From positions 62,001-126,000 of the forward strand of contig NZ_LFXJ01000008.1 of the NCBI RefSeq assembly GCF_001183605.1: DNA of 64,000 nt, written 5' to 3'. Position 1 is the stretch's first letter. Every line of letters starts with the position of its first letter. This stretch comes from Lysinibacillus xylanilyticus. GTDB lineage: Bacteria > Bacillota > Bacilli > Bacillales_A > Planococcaceae. Below are positions 25,516 through 34,423 of the stretch, piece after piece. The position numbers were made by a program, and so were the translations under genes. A model generated the notes under the pieces. That model had not been told where the DNA came from. It worked only from the letters and a program-made list of their open reading frames with translations, and made no database searches.

Positions 25516-26160
25516 CTTCTTTCAGCAATTATTTTCTGTAGCGAAAGCAAAGCGTCAGCTACAGATGTTTTATGTAACGTAAGTGAAACGGCAGTTACAA
25601 ATCACTTTTGTACCGAAAGCGTAGCGTTAGGTACAGAAGTCTCCCACTTCTATAGGTGGTGAGATGAAGGCAGATTTAAGTTACTTGTCAGTGGGTGTCC
25701 AAACACCGCTGACATAGAGGAACTCAGTCTAAGAACGCCATGTCCTGTGGCAATTTATCTGTGCGAAAGCGAAGCGACAGCAACAAATGTTTTCTGTAGC
25801 GAAAGCCAAGCGTCAGCTACAGATGTTTTATGTAACGTAACGTAAGTGAAACGGCAGTTACAAATTACTTTTGTACCGAAAGCGGAGCGTTAGGTACAGA
25901 AGTCTCCCACTTCTATAGGTGGTGAGATGAATGCAGATTTAAGTTACTTTTCAGTGGGTGTCCAAACACCGCTGAAATAGAGGAACTCAGTCTAAGAACG
26001 CCACGTCCTGTGGCAATTTATCTGTGCGAAAGCGCAGCGAAAGCAACAACAACAGGTTTTCTTTCTGTGCGAAAGCAACAACACACGACTGAGTGACCAA
26101 CATCGTGTTGGCCCAAAGCCTCCGGCGGATGTCACGGAATTATGCCGGGGTATAATTGAT
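25513..26160 (+). repeat. Family B structured element with internal duplication (copy B2)
   Basis: Begins with the aroA stop codon (TAACTTCTTTCAGC) and ends in AATTATGCC...GGTATAATT at 26139-26159. A block of about 250 bp (25532-25785) is repeated as 25786-26030. Each block has three hairpins with 15-nt loops and different stems: TGTAGC/GCTACA, TGTAAC/GTTACA, TGTACC/GGTACA. A CACTT/AGGTG hairpin, a CAG-GGGTG...CACC-CTG stem and the start of the two-stem module follow. The closing half of module stem 1 (GACTGAGT) appears only once, at about 26090, after two short-repeat insertions. Confidence 0.85.
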
Positions 26161-26165
26161 ATGTT

Positions 26166-26206
26166 GATAAACACCGCTTGCTTTAATCGGCAGGCGGTGT
26201 TTATAT
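26166..26206 (+). terminator. Probable aroA terminator beyond element B2
   Basis: AAACACCGC and GCGGTGTTT with an inner TTGC...GCAG part; the T-tract is weak (tttatatatat). It lies 650 bp after aroA, with B2 between. Confidence 0.55.
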
Positions 26207-26278
26207 ATATATTGACAAAATAATGACTAGAAAAGTACTATTTGTACTTGGTTTTTCTTTTAATGTACATACTGCTTC

Positions 26279-26308
26279 TTGAAAAGAATATGAAAATTAT
26301 CGTATGAT
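26279..26308 (+). promoter_or_regulatory. Candidate sigma-A promoter of ccpA
   Basis: TTGAAA at 26279-26284 and TATGAT at 26303-26308 with an 18-bp spacer, 34 bp before the ccpA start. Confidence 0.5.
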
Positions 26309-26341
26309 AAGGCTATAAAAGGAAAAAGGGAGGCACGTACG

Positions 26342-27346
26342 ATGACTGTTACAATTTATGATGTTGCAAGAGAAGCAAATGTTTCTATGGCAACGGTCTC
26401 TCGTGTAGTCAATGGTAATCAAAACGTAAAACCAGCAACACGAAAAAAAGTATTAGAAGTAATTGAACGATTAGAGTATCGTCCTAACGCAGTAGCGCGT
26501 GGATTAGCAAGTAAGAAAACAACAACAGTTGGCGTGATTATCCCGGATATTGCAAACAATGTTTATGCGGAGCTGGCACGTGGTGTAGAGGATATTGCAA
26601 CAATGTATCGTTACAATATTATTTTAGCCAACTCAGATCAACATGAAGATAAAGAGCTTCAGCTACTGGATACAATGCTAGGAAAACAGGTTGACGGTAT
26701 TGTTATGATGAGTGATGAAGTAACTGAAAAAATGCAACAAACTATGGATCATTCACCTGTACCAATTGTGCTTGCAGGTTCAGTAGATGAATCGCAAACA
26801 ATTGCGACTGTAAACATTGATTATTACCAAGCGGCTTATGAGGCGATTACATTACTCATTCAAAATGGCCATAAGCGAATCGCTTTCGTAACAGGTCCGC
26901 TTACTTATACTATTAATGGAAAATTCAAACTTGAAGCTTATAAAAAAGCCTTACAAGACGCAGGTTTACCTATAGATGAATCACTAATCGCTGCAGAAGA
27001 ATCGAGCTATGATATGGGCTTAGAGGCTTGGGAAACATTATCCTCACTTGAAAATCCACCAACTGCGTATTTTGCAGGTAGTGATGAATTAGCAATTGGA
27101 TTGATTCATGGTGCGCAGGATGCAGGCAAAGATGTACCTGAGGATATCGAAGTGATCAGCTTTGAAAATTCAAAATTAGCCCGCATGGTTCGCCCACAGC
27201 TAACAAGTGTCGCATTACCACTGTACGATATCGGAGCTGTCGCAATGCGCTTGCTGACAAAATTGATGAACAAAGAGCCTGTTGAGGACGAAGCGGTTAT
27301 TTTACCGCATCGTATTGAACATCGACAATCTGTCAAAAGTAAATAA
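26342..27346 (+). CDS. ccpA: Catabolite control protein A
   Basis: A LacI/GalR-family regulator of 334 residues, the CcpA length. The N-terminal HTH and hinge helix ([21 protein letters not shown] at 3-23 as two halves; [10 protein letters not shown] around 49-58) bind cre sites. The periplasmic-binding-protein-like core begins [20 protein letters not shown] and responds to HPr(Ser-P). It controls carbon catabolite repression. The start has GGGAGG about 10 bases upstream. In B. subtilis motPS lie between ccpA and acuC; here ccpA and acuC are convergent neighbours with nothing between but two terminators. Confidence 0.95.
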   Translation: MTVTIYDVAREANVSMATVSRVVNGNQNVKPATRKKVLEVIERLEYRPNAVARGLASKKTTTVGVIIPDIANNVYAELARGVEDIATMYRYNIILANSDQHEDKELQLLDTMLGKQVDGIVMMSDEVTEKMQQTMDHSPVPIVLAGSVDESQTIATVNIDYYQAAYEAITLLIQNGHKRIAFVTGPLTYTINGKFKLEAYKKALQDAGLPIDESLIAAEESSYDMGLEAWETLSSLENPPTAYFAGSDELAIGLIHGAQDAGKDVPEDIEVISFENSKLARMVRPQLTSVALPLYDIGAVAMRLLTKLMNKEPVEDEAVILPHRIEHRQSVKSK

Positions 27347-27353
27347 CAGTATT

Positions 27354-27391
27354 TAACACGTAAATCTGATAATGGATTTGCGTGTTTTTTT
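27354..27391 (+). terminator. Terminator of ccpA
   Basis: AACACGTAAATC and GGATTTGCGTGTT with one G-T pair and a strong T-run. Confidence 0.92.
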
Positions 27392-27459
27392 ATAGACGTA
27401 AATGAAAGGTGAAAGCGATGGATAGAACGCCAAGAATGACTGATAGAGGACTAAGGTAA

Positions 27460-27489
27460 AATTAAAAAGCCTCACGATTGTCGTGAGGC
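27460..27489 (-). terminator. Terminator of the acuABC operon
   Basis: GCCTCACGA and TCGTGAGGC with a 3-nt loop; on the minus strand a T-run follows. It is 7 bp past the acuC stop. Confidence 0.92.
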
Positions 27490-27495
27490 ATAGTG

Positions 27496-28656
27496 TTAAA
27501 TGTGTTTTTCATTGCGAATAATATGAAGCGCTTTGGTTAACATTTGCGCGTTTTTTTCTTCAATCTCAGCCTTTCGAGGTATGGGCTCATACAATGGATT
27601 TGGATCCCCCCAAGTTGGGATAAAAGGCACTGGTGCTTCAGGCTGCCAACGATCTAACCATGCTTGAGGTAGAGGTCCTGTCGGTAATAGCTGATCTGTC
27701 ATTTCAAGCCATAGCATAGACCATGCACGAGGCACAACACGCCAAATATCGTAGCCACCACCGCCAACGGCAATCCATTTCCCCCCACAATATTCATGTG
27801 CTAATTTATGCGCAAGCTTTGGGATTTCTCTATAAATGTTCATTGTTCCATATAAATGTGTTAATGGGTCAAAATAATGTGCATCTGCGCCGTTTTGTGT
27901 TAGCACAACATCCGGCTTGAAAAATTCAAAGACTTCTCGCATCGCCTTTTCATATATTTCTAGGAAACTCTCATCTTCTGTAAAAGCATCAATTGGGAAA
28001 TTAAAAGAAGTGCCGTAGCCCTGTCCATTTCCGCGTTCCGTAATATTACCAGTTCCAGGGAAAAGATAGCGTCCTGTTTCATGAATAGACAATGTACAAA
28101 CATCTGGATCTTCATAAAAACTCCATTGCACCCCATCCCCATGATGGGCATCGGTATCTACATAAAGTACACGAGCATTGTATTTTTCCTGCAAATAGCG
28201 AATAGCTACTGTACTATCGTTATAAATACAAAAACCTGAGGCACGGCCACGGAAGCCGTGATGTAGCCCTCCACCTAAATTGAGGGCGTGCTCGGCTTTT
28301 CCTTCCATAACATAATCGACAGCTGTTAACGTTCCGCCAACAAGCTGTGCACTTGCTTCGTGCATATTTTCAAAAATGGGTGTATCTTCGGTGCCTATGC
28401 CGTAGCTTTCACATTGTGCCTCTGAAAGCTCACCATGCCCTGCTCTTTTAACGATATCAATATATTTTGGGTCATGTGCAAGTAAAAGCTCCTCCTCTGT
28501 TGCGACACGAGCCGGAACGATGTCCAAATCATCAAGAGCATCAATATTCTTTAACAAATCCATTGTAAGCGTCAAGCGTTTATGATTGAAAGGATGGGTA
28601 TCTGAAAATTTATATCCGAGTTGCTCTGGCGAGTACACAAATACTGCTTTTTTCAT
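27496..28656 (-). CDS. acuC: AcuC, acetoin utilization deacetylase (class I/II HDAC fold)
   Basis: A 386-residue zinc-dependent deacetylase of the arginase/HDAC fold. The zinc and charge-relay motif VDTDAHHGDGVQ is intact, as are GLHHGFRGRASGFCIYND and ALGGGG-like VGGGGYDIWRV near the C-terminus. In B. subtilis AcuC removes the acetyl group that AcuA places on acetyl-CoA synthetase, restoring activity. Its ATG overlaps the acuB stop by 4 bp, so it is the last gene of acuA-acuB-acuC. Despite its name a role in acetoin breakdown is not established. Confidence 0.94.
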   Translation of the reverse strand: MKKAVFVYSPEQLGYKFSDTHPFNHKRLTLTMDLLKNIDALDDLDIVPARVATEEELLLAHDPKYIDIVKRAGHGELSEAQCESYGIGTEDTPIFENMHEASAQLVGGTLTAVDYVMEGKAEHALNLGGGLHHGFRGRASGFCIYNDSTVAIRYLQEKYNARVLYVDTDAHHGDGVQWSFYEDPDVCTLSIHETGRYLFPGTGNITERGNGQGYGTSFNFPIDAFTEDESFLEIYEKAMREVFEFFKPDVVLTQNGADAHYFDPLTHLYGTMNIYREIPKLAHKLAHEYCGGKWIAVGGGGYDIWRVVPRAWSMLWLEMTDQLLPTGPLPQAWLDRWQPEAPVPFIPTWGDPNPLYEPIPRKAEIEEKNAQMLTKALHIIRNEKHI

Positions 28657-29303
28657 TGTAATGAAACACCGGGTAAATTAGGCCATAATACATCAAAGCC
28701 CTCTTTACGAAGCTCTTCAATCATAGCTAGTGGATTCAGAGTTTTTACTCGAATACTTAAAATTTTGTTTTGCGTATTTTCAGAGTCAGGATAAACTAAG
28801 ACGCTTTGGACATTTGCATGATGTTCATGAAAAATTTTAGTAATCTCAAATAATATTCCTGGCGTATCGGATACACGAATTTCAATTTTTGAGCCAGGTT
28901 CAGTGGCACCAGTTAACTCTATGTACGTATAGAGTAAATCTGTGGTAGTTACTATCCCAACTAATTTCCCTCCAGAGACAATCGGTAAACAGCCTACTCT
29001 AGATTCATAAAAAGTAAGAGCTACTTCTTCTACGAAATCAAGTGGGTGACCGACAAGTGGATTTTTAACCATAATCTCTTCTACTTTTGCATTAAAAACT
29101 GGAGTATTAGGCTCATCCCGTAACGAGGAAGGCAAAGCCTCTTTTATATCTCTTTCAGTGATTACCCCAAGAACATGATACTCCTCATCTACAACTGGTA
29201 AATGACGTACTTTTTTCTCACGCATTAACTTTAGCGCTTCAACCACTGTATTTGTAGGAGCCAGCGTGTAGGGCTCATCATTCATAATTTCTTCTACGAT
29301 CAT
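28653..29303 (-). CDS. acuB: AcuB, CBS-pair and ACT domain protein
   Basis: A 216-residue protein with two CBS motifs (about 1-58 and 74-130; VRHLPVVDEEYHVLGVITERD and GCLPIVSGGKLVGIVTTTDL are their ends) and a C-terminal ACT-like domain (about 138-210). CBS pairs bind adenosyl nucleotides and ACT domains bind amino acids or similar ligands, so this is likely a metabolic sensor for acetyl-CoA synthetase control. Its molecular target has not been settled. It is 24 bp downstream of acuA and overlaps acuC by 4 bp. Confidence 0.92.
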   Translation of the reverse strand: MIVEEIMNDEPYTLAPTNTVVEALKLMREKKVRHLPVVDEEYHVLGVITERDIKEALPSSLRDEPNTPVFNAKVEEIMVKNPLVGHPLDFVEEVALTFYESRVGCLPIVSGGKLVGIVTTTDLLYTYIELTGATEPGSKIEIRVSDTPGILFEITKIFHEHHANVQSVLVYPDSENTQNKILSIRVKTLNPLAMIEELRKEGFDVLWPNLPGVSLQ

Positions 29304-29327
29304 ATACTCATCCCCTTTGTGTTGGTT

Positions 29328-29960
29328 TTAATACATGAAGCGATTTCTAAAGCGAAGTCTATCAAATCTTTCCATAGTCTCAGGAGGCACGCGTTTTCCT
29401 TCACGTGCCATCAGGCAGTTAGCAGGATGTGATGTAATTTCAGGATCATCTGTAGCAAAATATTCGAAGTTGGCAGAGCCCATCATTTTCTCCATCATTT
29501 TGCGATAATCCCAAACATTTAAACCAGTCCCTTTCAAGTCCCAATGCCAATAATATTCGGTAGTGATAACAAGATAGTCTTCCATTTCATCTCCCATAAA
29601 AGACACAGCTAGTAGTGCCTTACCAGCACCTGTACCCCGATAGTCTGGAACGACTTCAATAGCACCTAGCTCAATCATGTTATCAATTCGATCTTCCGCC
29701 CATCGTTCGAGTGGATCGGGATAAAGATAAGTGACGTAGCCTACAATAATGTTTTCATTTCGAATAATAATAATTCGTCCTTCAGGAAGTCCTGCAATTT
29801 CTATAATGGCTTGCTGCTGTTGCTTTGGAGGTCTAAAAGCAACCAAGCCTTCGTGGAATGAATATGTAGCTAATTTTTCTGGAGGAACAGGTCCTTCCAC
29901 ATACACAGTACCATGCTTAGTTTCCTTTGTAACAGAAAAAAAAGTTTTTTTATGTTCCAT
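29328..29960 (-). CDS. acuA: AcuA, protein acetyltransferase (GNAT)
   Basis: A 210-residue GNAT acetyltransferase, the length of B. subtilis AcuA. It acetylates the catalytic lysine of acetyl-CoA synthetase and switches it off. The acetyl-CoA-binding segment VVPDYRGTGAGKALLAVSF (R/Q-x-x-G-x-G/A) is clear. The start MEHKKTFFSV at 29960 follows AGGTGG; an open frame extends upstream to 30107 but has no better signal. It is divergent from acsA, its target, which supports joint regulation. Confidence 0.93.
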   Translation of the reverse strand: MEHKKTFFSVTKETKHGTVYVEGPVPPEKLATYSFHEGLVAFRPPKQQQQAIIEIAGLPEGRIIIIRNENIIVGYVTYLYPDPLERWAEDRIDNMIELGAIEVVPDYRGTGAGKALLAVSFMGDEMEDYLVITTEYYWHWDLKGTGLNVWDYRKMMEKMMGSANFEYFATDDPEITSHPANCLMAREGKRVPPETMERFDRLRFRNRFMY

Positions 29961-30309
29961 GATTACACCACCTGAGTTTAATAATTCCATTATAGCTGAT
30001 TTCCTGCGGAAAAACGCTATCTTTTGCAAAATATACCTGCGTTTTTGGAAAAGTGAAAATATTAAGACATTTATGGTGGATTCGTGTAAAATATATTTAT
30101 ACCGCACCTGTTATTTAACAGATGAATGTAGTGTGAATAAGAATTCACTAATTCAACACTATCTTAACTGTTATATAACAAGTGCTACATAACGTAGTTG
30201 TCTTTGGAGAAGGTGGCGGATTTTGAAGGGGGAATTAATGAAATTACGACGACGATTTGAAATTTGCTTACTAATGTACTAAGGCGATAACAAAGAGAGG
30301 GGTAGTTTC

Positions 30310-32037
30310 ATGGGGATGAAAATGTTGGAGAAGTTGAATGCTTTACCGGGGCAATATAATTTGCCTGATTATGAGAAAGCTGCGGCAACACATGATTGGG
30401 CAGAGACAGAAAAGGGATTTAGTTGGTATGAAACAGGGCTTGTGAATATGGCATATGAGGCAATTGATCGTCATACAGAAACGCATCGAAAAAACAAAGT
30501 TGCACTTTATTTTAATGATGGAAAGCGTAAAGAGGCTTATTCTTTCAATGAAATGAAAAAACTGACGAATAAAGCCGCAAATGTTTTTAAGGCAGCAACA
30601 AATTTAGAAAAAGGTGATCGATTATTTATTTTCATGCCGCGTTCACCTGAGCTTTATTTTTCATTATTGGGCGCATTGAAAATGGGTGTTATTGTAGGCC
30701 CATTATTTGAGGCATTTATGGAAGGTGCTGTTTATGACAGACTTGCAGATAGTGAAGCTAAAGTATTAGTGACAACACCCGAGTTGCTTGAACGTGTACC
30801 TTTAGCAAAGCTACCGCATTTGCAGCACGTCTTTTTAGTGGGATCAGATATAGAGGAAACACCACAAACTTTAGATTTTAATAGATGCTTGAAAGAAGCA
30901 TCTTCTCAATTTGATATTGAATGGGTGGACAGAGAGGATGGTATGATTCTTCATTATACTTCTGGATCAACTGGAGCACCAAAGGGCGTATTGCATGTTC
31001 ATAATGCAATGCTTCAACAATATCAATCAACGCAATGGGTATTAGATTTGCGTGAAGACGATATTTACTGGTGTACGGCCGATCCAGGATGGATAACAGG
31101 CACAGCATATGGCATTTTTGGTCCATGGTTAAATGGTGTCACAATGCTAATTGTTGGCGGGAGATTTTCACCACAAGCTTGGTACCAAGCAATTGAGGAC
31201 TATAGTGTAACAGTATGGTATAGTGCACCAACTGCTTTCAGAATGTTAATGGGTGCTGGTAGTGGTGTGCTTGAGAACTATGATCTAACTTCGTTACGTC
31301 ACATTTTATCTGTTGGTGAGCCGTTAAATCCAGAGGTAATTCGTTGGGGGATTGATGAGCTAGGACACCGTATTCATGATACATGGTGGATGACAGAAAC
31401 AGGTGCCCATATGATTTGTAACTATCCTTCTATGGATATTAAGCCAGGGTCAATGGGAAAACCATTACCAGGTATTCATGCGACGATTGTTGATGATGCA
31501 GGCAATGAAGTACCACCTTTTACAATGGGAAATTTAGCAATTCGACGTGGTTGGCCTGCAATGATGAGTCAAATTTGGGGAAATCCAGAGCGTTATGAAT
31601 CTTATTTCTTAAAAGGTGAATGGTATGTGTCTGGGGACTCTGCCTATATGGATGATGATGGTTACTTTTGGTTCCAAGGGCGTGTAGATGATGTTATTAT
31701 GACGGCTGGTGAGCGGGTAGGTCCTTTCGAGGTAGAAAGTAAGATACTCGAGCATCCTGATATAGTCGAGGCAGGGGTGATCGGAAAGCCGGATCCTGTA
31801 CGAGGTGAAATTATTAAAGCCTTTGTATCATTACGTGAGGGTGTTGAACCTTCAGATGCATTGGTTGAGGATATTCGTAATTTTGTAAAGAAGGGCTTAT
31901 CTGCACACGCAGCACCTCGTGAAATCGAATTTAAGGATAAGCTACCTAAAACACGTAGTGGTAAGATTATGCGTCGTGTGTTAAAGGCATGGGAGCTAAA
32001 TTTACCAACTGGGGATTTATCAACGATGGAAGATTGA
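30310..32037 (+). CDS. acsA: Acetyl-CoA synthetase
   Basis: An AMP-forming enzyme of 575 residues that converts acetate, ATP and CoA to acetyl-CoA. The P-loop-like YTSGSTGAPKG motif is at about 216-226, the DTWWMTETG motif in the middle and the GRVDDVI hinge before the mobile C-terminal domain. The acetylation site is the lysine of PKTRSGKIMRR near the C-terminus, the target of AcuA and AcuC encoded next door. The ATG at 30310 follows AGAGGGG; other ATGs at 30316 and 30322 are possible. No clear cre site was found in the acuA-acsA gap. Confidence 0.95.
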   Translation: MGMKMLEKLNALPGQYNLPDYEKAAATHDWAETEKGFSWYETGLVNMAYEAIDRHTETHRKNKVALYFNDGKRKEAYSFNEMKKLTNKAANVFKAATNLEKGDRLFIFMPRSPELYFSLLGALKMGVIVGPLFEAFMEGAVYDRLADSEAKVLVTTPELLERVPLAKLPHLQHVFLVGSDIEETPQTLDFNRCLKEASSQFDIEWVDREDGMILHYTSGSTGAPKGVLHVHNAMLQQYQSTQWVLDLREDDIYWCTADPGWITGTAYGIFGPWLNGVTMLIVGGRFSPQAWYQAIEDYSVTVWYSAPTAFRMLMGAGSGVLENYDLTSLRHILSVGEPLNPEVIRWGIDELGHRIHDTWWMTETGAHMICNYPSMDIKPGSMGKPLPGIHATIVDDAGNEVPPFTMGNLAIRRGWPAMMSQIWGNPERYESYFLKGEWYVSGDSAYMDDDGYFWFQGRVDDVIMTAGERVGPFEVESKILEHPDIVEAGVIGKPDPVRGEIIKAFVSLREGVEPSDALVEDIRNFVKKGLSAHAAPREIEFKDKLPKTRSGKIMRRVLKAWELNLPTGDLSTMED

Positions 32038-32050
32038 TTTGTAGCATAAG

Positions 32051-32090
32051 AAGCAGGAATTTATTCGGTCGACGAAAAATTCCTGCTTTC
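32051..32090 (+). terminator. Terminator of acsA
   Basis: AGCAGGAATTT and AATTCCTGCT with a TTCG...CGAA inner part and a T-rich tail. Confidence 0.88.
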
Positions 32091-32091
32091 T

Positions 32092-32457
32092 TTATTGAAG
32101 GCTGTTTTCTAATTTATTAAAACATAAAGGCAGATTTTATCTACAAAATGTGTAGAGAATGAACTTTGTCTTTTTGTTTTGATATTTCACAAACCGAATT
32201 TTTAACTAAAGCACTCAGTTAGTTTAAATATGATTTCTCATAAATTTTTGGATATTCGTAATAAGTAGTGGATCACCTTATTTATTATTTTACTCAAAAT
32301 GTGCAGTAATTAAATTGCCCTTCCTATGCAATCTCTCCATAGCCTTCAATAATGCTATCGCAAAAAAATTCCATTATTGAATCATATATGGTAGAAGTGT
32401 AATAAAAATGGTATGTTATAGAAGTATTTTACCGATATTTTTAAAGGGGGTGCTTTA
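32092..32457. other. AT-rich intergenic stretch, no supported gene
   Basis: No repeat copy or structured site recognised. The minus strand around 32300-32370 carries a short open stretch (AIALLKAMERLHRKGN) ending in a stop, which might be the tail of a lost gene; there is no start, so it is not called. The right end should hold the promoter of the DUF7010-like gene. Confidence 0.4.
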
Positions 32458-33003
32458 ATGAATAAAACACTTGAAAATTTACAAAAAGAAATTATATTTG
32501 AAGTAAAAAAAGGGTATCCCATTTTGCTTTCTGGCGCCGTTGTCTTTTTAATTTTCACCCTAATGCCCTTAGTTTTCCCAATAGAGGCTGTACGTTTAAT
32601 TTGGATATTTGGTTTAGGTGTCATTTTTCCTATAGGAATTTTCATTAGTAAAATTCTTGGAGTTAATTTATTCTCTACTGACAACCCTTTAGGTACTTTG
32701 GGAGGAATAGTAGCAGCTCCTCAAGCTTTTTATATACCTGTATTTATAATTGTATATATGAAAATACCTGAATACTTGCCCTTCACAATTGGTTTACTTG
32801 CAGGCTCTCATTTTCTGCCTTACATATGGATTTATAAAAGCAAAGCTTATTTATTTGTTACTTTAGGAACCTGTCTTTCTGCTCTAATCTTAGGTGGCTT
32901 CCTTGTTGATCAAGCTTTCACTCTTGTACCTTTAGCAATTTCTATTGTGTATGGAATTGGTGTTCTTCTAATTCTAAGAGAACTCAAAGTCAGTCTTGTT
33001 TAA
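32458..33003 (+). CDS. DUF7010-like integral membrane protein
   Basis: A 181-residue very hydrophobic protein with about six transmembrane segments (roughly 22-40, 46-63, 80-100, 105-120, 130-148, 152-172) after a charged N-terminal amphipathic stretch. The N-terminal LQKEIIFEVKKGYPILLSG resembles DUF7010-family proteins, for which no function is established. The ribosome binding site AAAGGGGG is good. It stands alone with its own terminator between acsA and arg genes, a place where Bacillus species vary, so it is probably an accessory gene. Confidence 0.65.
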   Translation: MNKTLENLQKEIIFEVKKGYPILLSGAVVFLIFTLMPLVFPIEAVRLIWIFGLGVIFPIGIFISKILGVNLFSTDNPLGTLGGIVAAPQAFYIPVFIIVYMKIPEYLPFTIGLLAGSHFLPYIWIYKSKAYLFVTLGTCLSALILGGFLVDQAFTLVPLAISIVYGIGVLLILRELKVSLV

Positions 33004-33029
33004 TCACCTATTATTAAGTGATTTTTTTT
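33002..33029 (+). terminator. Terminator of the membrane protein gene
   Basis: AATCAC and GTGATT with a 10-nt loop and eight T; it overlaps the stop codon TAA. Confidence 0.8.
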
Positions 33030-33186
33030 ATAGAAGAAACTATATCTACTACACCGTTTCTTTCTATTACTCTTGAAACTCAACTTCCATGAATTCAAAG
33101 TACCTCATCATATGCGTGTATCCAGCGTTGCAAATAGCATCTTTGATTCCTCTTCCCATTTTTTTATTCAATTCAGCAGCTTTTTT

Positions 33187-33224
33187 GACGGTCGGAACGG
33201 AAATCAATCCCACGTTATGGTGAT
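33187..33224 (+). repeat. 3' fragment of family A (copy A6)
   Basis: Only GTCGGAACGGAAATCAATCCC and the trailing hairpin region are left, about 30 bp upstream of the argC control region. Confidence 0.7.
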
Positions 33225-33252
33225 AATCAGCGAAGATTTAGAAAAGTTTAAA

Positions 33253-33270
33253 TATAAATAAAAATTCATT
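33253..33270. promoter_or_regulatory. ARG box 1 (AhrC/ArgR operator)
   Basis: TATAAATAAAAATTCATT matches the known Bacillus ARG box (CATGAATAAAAATKCAAK) at about 15 of 18 positions. It lies directly upstream of the -35 box. Confidence 0.7.
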
Positions 33271-33298
33271 TGACTTAATAAAAATGCAGACGTATACT
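33270..33298 (+). promoter_or_regulatory. Sigma-A promoter of argCJBD
   Basis: TTGACT at 33270-33275, TATACT at 33293-33298, spacer 17 bp. ARG box 2 fills the spacer, so binding of the arginine repressor would block RNA polymerase. Confidence 0.8.
33273..33290. promoter_or_regulatory. ARG box 2 (AhrC/ArgR operator)
   Basis: ACTTAATAAAAATGCAGA matches the ARG box core (AATAAAAATGCA). Its start is 20 bp from box 1, two helical turns, the spacing expected for two half-sites on one face bound by a repressor hexamer. Confidence 0.68.
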
Positions 33299-33327
33299 AA
33301 TTTTAACTTATTTCAGAGGTGAGTGCA

Positions 33328-34362
33328 TTGAAAGTAGGAATTGTTGGTGCAACCGGATATGGCGGGTTAGAGCTTATTCGATTTTTACATAATCATAAAG
33401 CGGTAGAGCGGATTGATTTATTCACATCCTCAGAAGAAGGTGTAATTTTTTCTTCTAAGTTTGGTCATCTCGTTAATATTGCCGATATACCTTTACAAAA
33501 AATTGATTATGGGGCTTTAGAGAAATTTGATGTTGTTTTTACAAGTACGCCTTCAGGGGTGACAAGTGAACTATTACCTCCATTGGTAGGCAAAGGTCCT
33601 AAATTAATTGATTTATCTGGTGACTTCCGTTTACAAGATCCCGCGAGCTATGAAACATGGTACGGTAAAAAAGCGGCACCATTAGAATTTATTCAACAAA
33701 GTGTATATGGCTTAACTGAATGGAATGCAGAAAATGTTCAACATGCTCCTCTTATCGCAAATCCAGGGTGCTATCCAACAGCTGTTTTACTTTCGCTGTT
33801 ACCATTGCTAAAAGAACGATTGATTGATGCGAGCTTTTTAGTGATTGATGCGAAAAGTGGGATTTCAGGAGCTGGAAATAAACCATCGCAAACTACGCAT
33901 TTTAGTGAGGCAAACGAAAGCTTTTCGATCTATAAAACGAATACACATCAGCATATACCAGAAATCGAGCAGGCCATTTCAATGTTTGCGGGAATTGATA
34001 CAACCATTTCTTTTAATACTCATTTAGTACCAATGACTAGAGGGATTTTATCTACCTCATATGCGCCTGTTATGTCTGGTGTTACAGAGCAGCAGCTAGT
34101 AGCTTGTTTACAGAATGCCTATGAAAAGCATCCGTTTGTACGGATTGTTACAGATGTAAATAGTCTAGGAACAAACCGCGTTAAAGGTTCTAACTATTGC
34201 GATATTTTAGTGAAAGTTGATAGCCGTACGAATCGTGCCACAATTGTTGGCGTCATCGATAATTTAGTTAAAGGGGCTGCAGGGCAAGCCATTCAAAATA
34301 TGAACGTTCAATTTGATTTACCACAAACGACAGGATTAGATGTCGTTCCGTTCTTTATTTAA
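33328..34362 (+). CDS. argC: N-acetyl-gamma-glutamyl-phosphate reductase
   Basis: The third enzyme of arginine synthesis, an NADPH-dependent reductase, here 344 residues. The Rossmann loop GIVGATGYGGLELIRFL lies at the N-terminus and the catalytic cysteine in NPGCYPTA. The start is taken as TTG at 33328 (MKVGIVG), five bases after AGAGGTGAG, matching the usual ArgC beginning; a GTG at 33319 is in frame but lies inside that ribosome binding site. First gene of argCJBD, regulated by the two ARG boxes. Confidence 0.93.
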   Translation: MKVGIVGATGYGGLELIRFLHNHKAVERIDLFTSSEEGVIFSSKFGHLVNIADIPLQKIDYGALEKFDVVFTSTPSGVTSELLPPLVGKGPKLIDLSGDFRLQDPASYETWYGKKAAPLEFIQQSVYGLTEWNAENVQHAPLIANPGCYPTAVLLSLLPLLKERLIDASFLVIDAKSGISGAGNKPSQTTHFSEANESFSIYKTNTHQHIPEIEQAISMFAGIDTTISFNTHLVPMTRGILSTSYAPVMSGVTEQQLVACLQNAYEKHPFVRIVTDVNSLGTNRVKGSNYCDILVKVDSRTNRATIVGVIDNLVKGAAGQAIQNMNVQFDLPQTTGLDVVPFFI

Positions 34363-34423
34363 GCAGAGAGTCAGCTAATCTTATATGCCAAGGAAAATTG
34401 ATTAACTAAGGAGGAAAGATTTT

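Noticed and set aside
27405..27425. cre-like sequence (TGAAAGCGATGG) after ccpA
   Set aside because: It lacks the right half of the cre consensus and lies between two convergent terminators.
33073..33261. Open frame of 62 residues upstream of argC
   Set aside because: It runs through a family A fragment and ARG box 1, with no ribosome binding site.
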